Source: Aotearoamyces nothofagi
Lineage: Eukaryota; Ascomycota; Leotiomycetes; Leotiales; Tympanidaceae
NCBI GenBank assembly: GCA_015345905.1
Contig: JADDTR010000009.1
Coordinates: forward strand, 1-64,000
Reading direction: 5' to 3'
DNA length: 64,000 nt
Positions 56,590 to 64,000 of this stretch are shown piece after piece. Positions within the stretch are counted from its first letter, which is position 1; every line of letters starts with the position of its first letter. The translations under genes were made by a program, and so were the position numbers. Under the pieces are notes generated by a model. The model made no database searches, was not told the DNA's origin, and was given only the letters and a program-made list of their open reading frames with translations.

Positions 56590-58360
56590 AGTGAAGATCA
56601 AAGCAGAGGAACTGAGAAGAAATTGCCAATGTAAAAGTATGTAAAGTGTGAGTTGATGCGATTGCGAGGCAGTGCGACTATGATAACAAGGAGAGCTGGA
56701 TCATGGGGAAAAGTTTACATATAAAGGGTCTCCTTAGAATTTCACATAGCTATCATGGAGCCCCCGGTTAAAGCCACGGGTAATGGCACAGTACATGAGA
56801 CGGGAGGCCTGAGTGGTCACGATACTAGTGATCAGCAATAACATGACAGTTGGAGTTGGCCGGTTATGAGGGACCCATACTGTGACGTTGCCTCACTGGC
56901 CTCACCGGGCTTTCGTGCCAGCATGTTGGATATCCGGGAGAAAGGTCTGAAAGGGACTGGAGAATATGGGGAATATGTGGAACATATACTAGCCCAGGGT
57001 AACTGGGATCATCCGCGCCTGGCCTATTACCGGGCCAGCATCCGGGCGTGGCCAGCCATTTAGCCTGAATAGCATCCGCCATTTAGCCTGAAGATAACAG
57101 ACAATTTGCATGGTGCTCAGGGCGTCGACAGCCAGGATGGTATTTATCCAGCTCTAGACCGGAGGACGACGTGCAGTGGAGATGCGGAGTACTCCATCCA
57201 CCGGCTTCCGGCATAGCACTTCGGACTCGACGGCTGTTGTAACATAGAGCTTACTGTATTATACTGGGCGAAGGGAGCCCTATCATTGGCCCTTTTTCAA
57301 ATCGCTGAATGCTACGATATCAAGTAAAGCGTGACTTAATTGATCTGTGCTCGAGTTAACGATGAGTACGCAAACATGGCGGATGCAGAGAGCACTTAAG
57401 TTGTCCTAATAATGACAGCAGTGGCAATACAGGCACTCCAATTACTATAATAATGATAGCATGTATAGCGTATATAGCGTAGAGATTCGCGTTGTCTATA
57501 TTAATGACAATAACGACCACGGTAAAAGTCTAGTGGGGTACTGGGGTAAGGGGTAAGTAGCCTCGGCTATGGACGCAATCGCTTATCGGTTAATATCCCA
57601 GGCGCCCAGGCGCCCAGGCACAGAGCCGTACACGTGATACGCACACGTGACTCGGAGATGTGCTCGCCCCCAACATTGTTTTGATGCAACATCAACCAAC
57701 CAAAAGATATCAAGAGGTCCAAGCCATCGGATGGTCCTAGACGCAGGACTGTAGCCCAGTGGCGCCTCCTCACACCGATAATGGTTTATTCTTGGGCCTC
57801 CCTTTTCCAGAGCACCAGCCCTACGCGCCCGCTAATCTAACCGCCGGTCTATATAAAACAAAACACCCGCCCCCACGACCCAAGGGACCACTGTCACGCA
57901 CCGCTTGCTCTTCGACGGAGACCAGCTCGAACTGATGGCATGGCCACCTCTGCTCTGCTGTACCGCTGCAGTTTCATTCCTCTCCTTATAGATCTTGTGT
58001 ATCCCGGTCTGGCGCGTGGACCCGTCAAAGAAAGAGATAGGCCTGTTTCATCGGCCTGAAATAGTTCGTCAAGTCGGCTGCGAGGCGCCAAAACGGCCTG
58101 TTTCAGCCTTCTTTTGACGCCTATGGTGTGGCGGCTCTGCGCCTCTCTCGTCTTCATATAAGCTGGGCCTGCCGACCATGATGGCCTTGCTCTCCAAGCA
58201 AATCAACCACCGTTCACTCTCGTCCACGAGTTTCCTATTGTCTTTCCTAGATCTCCTCTTTCGTTCCGTTCGTTTCCTAGTAATTTCGTTGAAGACCTCC
58301 CGGCGAGACATCTAATACCTAATCTCTTCCATTGAGACATCCTTTCTTCTCGGGCAAACA
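56590..58360. other. Intergenic, no gene recognised
   Basis: This is the shared upstream region of the divergent sugar transporter and Myb-like genes. Two short frames at 56,866-57,082 and one at 57,894-58,157 have no similarity I recognise. CT-rich sequence before 58361 is a likely leader. Confidence 0.55.
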
Positions 58361-59344
58361 ATGCCCAGAGCCATACGCGCCTCTACGAACCAAGGTCAAT
58401 ATCGCGTATCTCCTATTGCCATTGCAAGCAATATCAACACCCATCATTATTATCCGAATATTGCCACTGCATTGCAAGTTCCTATGCAGTCACAAATCAT
58501 GCCTCAAGCACAGCCGCAGTCTCTTGCGCCTGCTTACAGCGGTGGTCCAGTCCAACAGCAACCTCAGTACCAGCAGATGCCAGTCACAGTTCGTGCCTCA
58601 TCGGGTGCTTGGACGCCGTCCGATGACACCACCCTCATGAACGCTCGCTCCCAAGGCATGAACTGGGCTCCAATCCAGACCACCTACTTCCTGAACAAAA
58701 CGCCAAACGCCTGCCGCAAGCGCCACGAGCGCCTAATGGATCGTCGTAACTCCGACGACTGGGACGTCGTTAAGCTCGAGATCCTAGCCAAGGAATACAT
58801 GTCCATGCGCCGCGAGATCTGGAGCCAGCTCGCCGAGCGCACCGGCGAGAAATGGAGCGTCGTCGAAGCCAAGGTACACCCTTCCTCTCCCACCCGCCTA
58901 TCGAGGGCTGCCGAAATTCTAACATCCGGACAGTGCATGTCGTCGGGTCTCAAAAACCTGCAATCCGCCTCGCGCGCCCACTCCCGGCGCGAGCGTCTCG
59001 AGGCCGGCAGCAGCAGCAACAACGACAAGCCCCTGAACCCGCACGACCCGCACGGTGCGTACACCGATGACAGCGGCATCGGCATCGATGATCTGGAGGC
59101 TGAGTTTAGCGCAGATGGCGATGCTGGCTACAGTCCGGAGACTGATAATAGCGGGAGTCGCATGCCGACGTACGAGCATCAGCTTCACAGCCAGCATCAT
59201 CCGCAGCAGCACCAGCAGATGATGCATGGTGCTTTGGGTCAGCAGGTACAGGGGGGGCCGCAGTATTGCATTCAGCAGAGAGGGCCGTCCAGCATTGATA
59301 TGGGGATTGGCTCGATTATCAATCGTCCCCCTGGCACTGGGTAG
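58361..59344 (+). CDS. Myb/SANT-like DNA-binding protein
   Basis: A Gln/Pro-rich N-terminus (residues 1-80) precedes a Myb/SANT-like helix-turn-helix pair at about 85-170. It contains GAWTPSDDTTLMNARSQGMNW, TPNACRKRHERLM and EIWSQLAERTGEKWSVVEAK. One intron (58,874-58,932, donor GTACAC) joins VVEAK to CMSSGLKNLQ. The C-terminus is disordered, with Ser/Asn runs, an acidic DDSGIGIDDLEAEF segment and His/Gln-rich stretches, and probably acts in activation. About 308 residues after splicing. It is likely a nuclear regulator; targets unknown. Confidence 0.85.
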   Translation: MPRAIRASTNQGQYRVSPIAIASNINTHHYYPNIATALQVPMQSQIMPQAQPQSLAPAYSGGPVQQQPQYQQMPVTVRASSGAWTPSDDTTLMNARSQGMNWAPIQTTYFLNKTPNACRKRHERLMDRRNSDDWDVVKLEILAKEYMSMRREIWSQLAERTGEKWSVVEAKVHPSSPTRLSRAAEILTSGQCMSSGLKNLQSASRAHSRRERLEAGSSSNNDKPLNPHDPHGAYTDDSGIGIDDLEAEFSADGDAGYSPETDNSGSRMPTYEHQLHSQHHPQQHQQMMHGALGQQVQGGPQYCIQQRGPSSIDMGIGSIINRPPGTG

Positions 59345-59530
59345 ATTGGGTGGCCGAGAGGGCATGATTGAATGAAAATGGAGTTTTGGCGTAGTAGGAC
59401 CTTTTATTTAAAGGATGTGCACGGGAAAATGTATTTTGTAGTAGGATATCGTGTATTAGTATAGGCAAATGATGAATTATGCCTAGATACTCTATGGTCC
59501 TACATGTAACGCCTTATGTATACAATACAA

Positions 59531-61057
59531 TTACCCAGATGGCACAGCCGCAGTGGTGACTGCTGATGCCAAATCTTCCACCGAGTCCTCTTCTTCATCT
59601 TCGTCAACCCACTCTTCATCATCTAATTCAGGCTGCCCAGCTACAACCCTCCAAGCTCTCTGCCACATACCCTTCTTCTCTAGCATTGCCAGAACTAGAA
59701 TGCCAGGTAGATGCCATACACTTACCCAGAACAGTCCTTTTGCACTCCCCTTTAATCCCTCATATTTCCAAAATTGATATGCCTCTTTCATCATCCATAA
59801 GTTGAGAGGCGTACTCGCCACTGCGAATGTCCATTCCGTTACACCAGCATAGCAGAGACCTATGCAAATAGGCATGAATACCAAACTGTATCGCAAGGCG
59901 ACCCTTCCATTCCGTGCAGGATTCGTCCAGCATAGCATTTTGTATCCAGCCATTTTATACTCCGACCGAATTGCCCACGACAGAGCCATAAAATGGGGGA
60001 ATTGCCAAGCAAATAGAAGAGCTGCAATAAGCCATCCACCCAGGTTCTGTGAGCCTAGAAGCAATTCACGCCAATCGCCGCTACCGGTCGCTGTTTGGCC
60101 TGCTGCGGCTGCCCAGCCCATAAGTGGAGGAATGCCACCAACAACTGCACCAGCCCATGTGTTTAAAACGGAAATGCGCTTCAGTGGAGTATATACACCG
60201 GCGTAGAGGAATATATTCAGTCCAGAGAGGAAGGAGACTGTCGGATTGACGCCGTAATAGAGGGCTGTCACACCAGTTGCGCCAGTAACGATGGCGAATA
60301 TAACGGCCCCAAAGGGAGAAATGAGACCGCGGACTAATGGCCGATTCTTAGTACGGCTCATCATGGCATCCCACTTTGGCTCATATAGCATGTTGAGTGT
60401 ATTGGCGCAGGCGCAAGTGAGGGAGGTGCCTACTGTAAGAAATAGAAGGGTGAGTGTGCTTAAACTTGGCGTGTCGGTAATAGAGGGCGACAAAAGAGCA
60501 GGAACTGGATAAAGGGTATATGCGGATGTCGTTGTAAGGACAATGAGGAAGGAAAGACGGGGTTTCGACAGAGATAGAAGGATCGAGAGCTTGCGACGAA
60601 GGGAGTTTAAAGGGAGTTTAGAAGACATTGTTGTAAGAATAGAGGATGCATCCGGAGGTGCGATTGTCTGCGCATTGGCAGGAGCATCTGCGGCTGCTGC
60701 ATCATGCCGTGCCTTCTGTCGACGTCGATGCGGGAGGTCTTGTGCGATATGTGAAGATGGCTCGGATAGTTCGGGATGTCGGGGTGAAGCATCTATTGTC
60801 GTTGAGGATATCGCGCCTCTCTTTGCACTGTAGCAGGGCTGCAAGATCGCATTGCCTGAGAAATAGCCATTCCTGAAGCTTCTCAGCCCCTGTTGTGGTA
60901 TCCTCACGGCTGCCGCAATGCGATTTGAGGATGTCGTCGTGAAGGCCCGCTGTGATAATCGTGGAGCAGGACCTGACAGAGTTCGCAGACACTGCGAGCA
61001 TATGCTGTCCACAGCATTGAGTCTTGCTTTGGCGCCCAGTGGCAGCCGTAGGATCAT
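59531..61057 (-). CDS. COX10: Protohaem IX farnesyltransferase, mitochondrial (COX10)
   Basis: It converts protohaem to haem O by adding a farnesyl group, the first step of haem A synthesis for cytochrome c oxidase, in the inner mitochondrial membrane. It is a single exon of 508 codons. Residues about 1-60 are Arg/Ser-rich, a mitochondrial presequence. From about 165 on there are several membrane helices with the UbiA-type motif ANTLNMLYEPKWDAMMSRTKNRPL (Asn/Asp prenyl-diphosphate site), then YTPLKR, GAVVGGIPPLMGW and AWQFPHFMALSW. An acidic C-terminal tail (DDEEWVDEDEEED) follows. Tail-to-tail with the Myb-like gene. Confidence 0.96.
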   Translation of the reverse strand: MILRLPLGAKARLNAVDSICSQCLRTLSGPAPRLSQRAFTTTSSNRIAAAVRIPQQGLRSFRNGYFSGNAILQPCYSAKRGAISSTTIDASPRHPELSEPSSHIAQDLPHRRRQKARHDAAAADAPANAQTIAPPDASSILTTMSSKLPLNSLRRKLSILLSLSKPRLSFLIVLTTTSAYTLYPVPALLSPSITDTPSLSTLTLLFLTVGTSLTCACANTLNMLYEPKWDAMMSRTKNRPLVRGLISPFGAVIFAIVTGATGVTALYYGVNPTVSFLSGLNIFLYAGVYTPLKRISVLNTWAGAVVGGIPPLMGWAAAAGQTATGSGDWRELLLGSQNLGGWLIAALLFAWQFPHFMALSWAIRSEYKMAGYKMLCWTNPARNGRVALRYSLVFMPICIGLCYAGVTEWTFAVASTPLNLWMMKEAYQFWKYEGLKGSAKGLFWVSVWHLPGILVLAMLEKKGMWQRAWRVVAGQPELDDEEWVDEDEEEDSVEDLASAVTTAAVPSG

Positions 61058-63537
61058 ATTTGTCGCTGTCTTCTAGACATCCCTCTGCTTCTTCTCGATA
61101 GTCACCAGGTGCACGTCAGTACAAGATTGCGCGGAGCCTCTGATTCTCCGCGTGCCGGGCTGACATTCCCCTGCGGGCTACCAATCAGGTCGTAGCGAAT
61201 TCAAAGGCCACAGAAACCTTAAACCCCCGCGACAGATTCGTGTCTAATTGCTGATCAATACCCTAACCCCGGGGGCAAATCCGCAAAACCCAACTCTTAT
61301 TTGCAGTCGAATATTCATGTCACGCGATATGATGCACAGTTCGTACCACGCGATATGAAAGTGGGCACACGGACTGAAAACAAAAGTGGCACGTTTTTTT
61401 TACCGAAATTAGGGAGAACAGCACAGCTCTGAACATCACTTTATCATTTTGCAGACCTCTAGACACAGCTTTGTACTATAAATTGTATATGGCTCAATGA
61501 TGGAGAGGCCAGTTACTCCAATAATACCAATACCCATCATCCTACTCTAAATAATGCCTCAGGGTTTGTTGTGAATTCCCCACACCAAATTTAAGCTATA
61601 GATGAGTTTATTCTGAGCAATGAATATGAAGGACGCAAGTTTACATAGTTACAATTTAAAGAGTAGGCTGCAATTGATAGACTTATAGTATAGACAATAC
61701 AAAAGACAATGGCAGACTCTATACATTAAATATAATGCATATACCAAGAGCTGGATTTCACCATCTTCGGCCTAAAATCGACTCCACTTTGCAATTGAAG
61801 TGTTGCCACTGTTGTGTAATGCCCTCTCTGATACAGCATTATGCAAAAAGACAAATTAATAATCCAACTTTACGATTTCCTGATAGAGCTCCCTTTTACG
61901 ATCGAGAGGCAACATAGCGCCTGAGCGGAACGGTGGAATCACGTGCACGGAGACCCACGTGATAGGTCATGTTTGTACCCACGCATCTACGGTGTTGTAC
62001 GGTACGTACTGCGATCTTGTGGTCTAGTAGTGGAATGTGCGTGCAAGTATAATCTCCATACATTCAGAGATAGAATATCCATATATAATCTAGATTTCAA
62101 ACCACAAATCATCAATCTCGCCCATTTCTTCTTCTCAATGTTGATTATACAAGTCTCGGACCGTCAGACGACACTGATAGTATCTCTTGCTTCAAGATAA
62201 AAATCTGACAACACTGAGAGGACGTGCAGGCCTAACCCTGAACCCCAACAATGTTACGATAGTAAATACATATTCCACGAACGGCACCGCCACCCAATGC
62301 GTAAACGGCTCAAAAGTTTCCTGCTAGGAGTCTTACAGCCCCCGCCCCCCCAAAATAAAAAAAATAAAAAAATAAACCCTCTTAATGGTTTAATATAGCC
62401 TCCGCTGCGCATTATCCCACGTCTCCGAGATACCTTCTTGCCACTGTGCTCCCAGCCAACACCCAATCCCCCGCACCGCGGCGACACTCCAGCCAGGCCA
62501 TCAATTGGCCCCTGCGCCTCCGCGATTCTGCCCCGTAGGATCCGTTCGTAGCCTGTTTCATCGCATTATACTATTGGTCAGGTTTCACTTTGGGCGCTGG
62601 AGTTCCGTCATCCCGCTCGCCTGTCCAATCAGAACGTTGTAGCGCGTCTAGCTTTTGATCCTAGTGCGCCAAGTCCCCAGCCTCTCCTCCCAGCCTTGTG
62701 TTACCGGGATGATTGCGAAATATAGACCGTCATCCTACGCCATGATTGCTTACGTGGGAATCCTTTTCAACTGCCTGTCGGGTAAAGATCGATCAAAACA
62801 AGTCTTATAGTGGGAGCTCTCTGAGCTGCCTCGAGAACTAGCTCTAACGGTGGCGAAGAAAGAGGCAATGCGATGATATAAAGTCAGGATCCATTATAGG
62901 GCTGCGAAATACGGTATTTTCCTCTTGGTTAGGGCCTTGCGGCATAACAAAGTTCTGGCCATGGCTCTATATAACGCGCCTCTTATTATAACGGCCATGC
63001 AGGTGTAAGCGGGAGGAAGGCAAGGTAATATAGATTTGTGGCGTCGTGGGCACAGGTAAGCGGCACAACATCGAGGGTTATTCGCATAGCCATGGCGATC
63101 GCTCGTGTTAGGATACTTGTACTGTACAGTAGTACTCCTGACGTTAATACGGATGGCACATATGCCGCAGGGTGCTTCGGTTCCCAGCCCGATTTTTACG
63201 CTGGTGATGCATATATACAGCCTCTGGCCGCCAAGACTGCAGGCCTGAGCGGTATTAACACAGCAACGCAGGGGTGTCCAAGAGGACATGTAGCCAATTG
63301 AAGGACGAAGGTCCAAGGCAGATTTCATCTTAGGGACACTCCCGATTTTGACAGGCCTTCAGTCTTGGCGGATGAGTATATATACATATATATACATTTC
63401 ACGGCTGCCGCAGAGAGTTTGCTACATTCCCTTGACTACTGTCAAGTCACTGAAAGCTGTTTTTTGGGATATCTTATTACGCTCTTGACGGCTTAAAATT
63501 ATATCATAGCTATCACTTCTCATTGGCAGTCCAAACG
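61058..63537. other. Intergenic 2.5 kb, no gene recognised
   Basis: An AT-rich patch at about 61,590-61,720, an A-run at about 62,350-62,375, and short frames without similarity. A tRNA A-box-like TGGTCTAGTAGTGG at about 62,020 lacks a matching B box. Sequence near 63,380 has TATATATACATATATATACA, a possible TATA region for the next gene. Confidence 0.55.
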
Positions 63538-64000
63538 ATGGCGCCACCTTCCGCTGTCCTCCTTTTGGCCCTTGGCCCTCTTTTAGCATCTTCTCAGTTA
63601 ACAGGCTATATCACATCATGCTCAACCGATCTAGCTATAGGATTCGATGATGGGCCATATATCTACGAAACCGAGCTCGTCGATGAACTTGTCAATATAG
63701 GTGCTGGAGGTACGTTCTTCGTAAACGGATATAACTGGGTTCGTATTCCCTTAACTTTCCTACGGCACCGCTACTACTCCCTAGGATAAATATAATAACT
63801 CATCTTCAGGATTGCATCTATGATGACACTACTGTTGCCTCGCTCCGGCACGCCTACGAATCTGGCATCACAATCGGTTCCCACACCTGGAACCACTATG
63901 ATATCACAACTGGCACTCTCGAAGATCTCGGCAACTCACTCGACCTCGTTGAAACAGCCCTCTGGAACATTCTCGGCATAAAACCGGCCCTCTTTCGTCC
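63538..64000 (+). CDS. Chitin deacetylase-like polysaccharide deacetylase, 5' part
   Basis: A secreted NodB-type metal-dependent deacetylase that removes acetyl groups from chitin oligomers or related polymers. ATG at 63538 gives a signal peptide (APPSAVLLLALGPLLASSQ). Exon 1 ends at 63738 and exon 2 starts at 63810, joining FVNGYNW to DCIYDDTTVASLRHAYESG. NodB motif 1 reads GFDDGPY (catalytic and metal Asp) and motif 2 reads GSHTWNHYD (metal His pair). The reading frame is open to the end of the window, so motifs 3-5 and any chitin-binding domain lie outside. The first intron has the unusual donor GTTCGT. Confidence 0.88.

Noticed and set aside
62015-62090. tRNA-like A box TGGTCTAGTAGTGG
   Set aside because: No B box, acceptor stem or cloverleaf could be built around it.

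Overview
The window is nuclear DNA of a filamentous ascomycete (Pezizomycotina type). Host genes carry short introns (about 50-110 nt) with GT..CTRAC..AG signals. The gene set is typical of such fungi: three Zn2Cys6 regulators, a pisatin-demethylase-type P450, an RTA1 protein, a hybrid histidine kinase, MFS carriers, a phosphoketolase and COX10. The species cannot be named from the sequence alone.

Bases 1-17,100 are an AT-rich, repeat-dominated compartment with the C-to-T / G-to-A signature of repeat-induced point mutation (RIP). It holds a mutated SNF2-family helicase gene (about 2.47-7.15 kb), several minisatellites, a stranded fragment of a cytosolic lysyl-tRNA synthetase gene (about 9.33-9.57 kb), a hAT transposase relic interrupted by an internally deleted Tc1/mariner element (about 11.6-14.0 kb), and two copies of a TCTAGACT-rich repeat. 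Single-N joins flanked by identical sequence near 0.7, 1.1, 1.9, 2.4 and 5.2 kb look like unmerged contig overlaps. The most unusual observation is that four introns of the SNF2 gene carry the palindrome TAACTGCAGTTA (or a near match). In three of them it starts 11 nt after the donor. In the fourth it has expanded into a ten-copy satellite. The same palindrome forms a separate array after the gene. This looks like an introner-like or intron-resident repeat family.

From 17.15 kb the DNA is ordinary gene space. In order: cytochrome P450 (-), RTA1-like membrane protein (-), Zn2Cys6 regulator (-) with a likely GC-AG intron inside the zinc cluster, secreted GPI-anchor-type carboxylesterase (-), truncated Zn2Cys6 relic (+), SET-domain protein (-), secreted NPP1-family protein (+), Zn2Cys6 regulator (-), a 437-bp hAT MITE with a perfect 8-bp target duplication, a poly-G/N/poly-C assembly gap, phosphoketolase (-), a 6-kb stretch without recognisable genes, hybrid histidine kinase (+), two convergent MFS transporters (+ and -), a Myb/SANT-like protein (+), COX10 (-), and the 5' part of a chitin deacetylase-like gene (+) that runs off the window.

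No secondary-metabolite backbone enzyme is visible, so the P450, esterase, transporter and regulator genes cannot be called a biosynthetic cluster. The regulator next to the NPP1-family gene, and the regulator between the RTA1 and esterase genes, are plausible local regulators but only by position.
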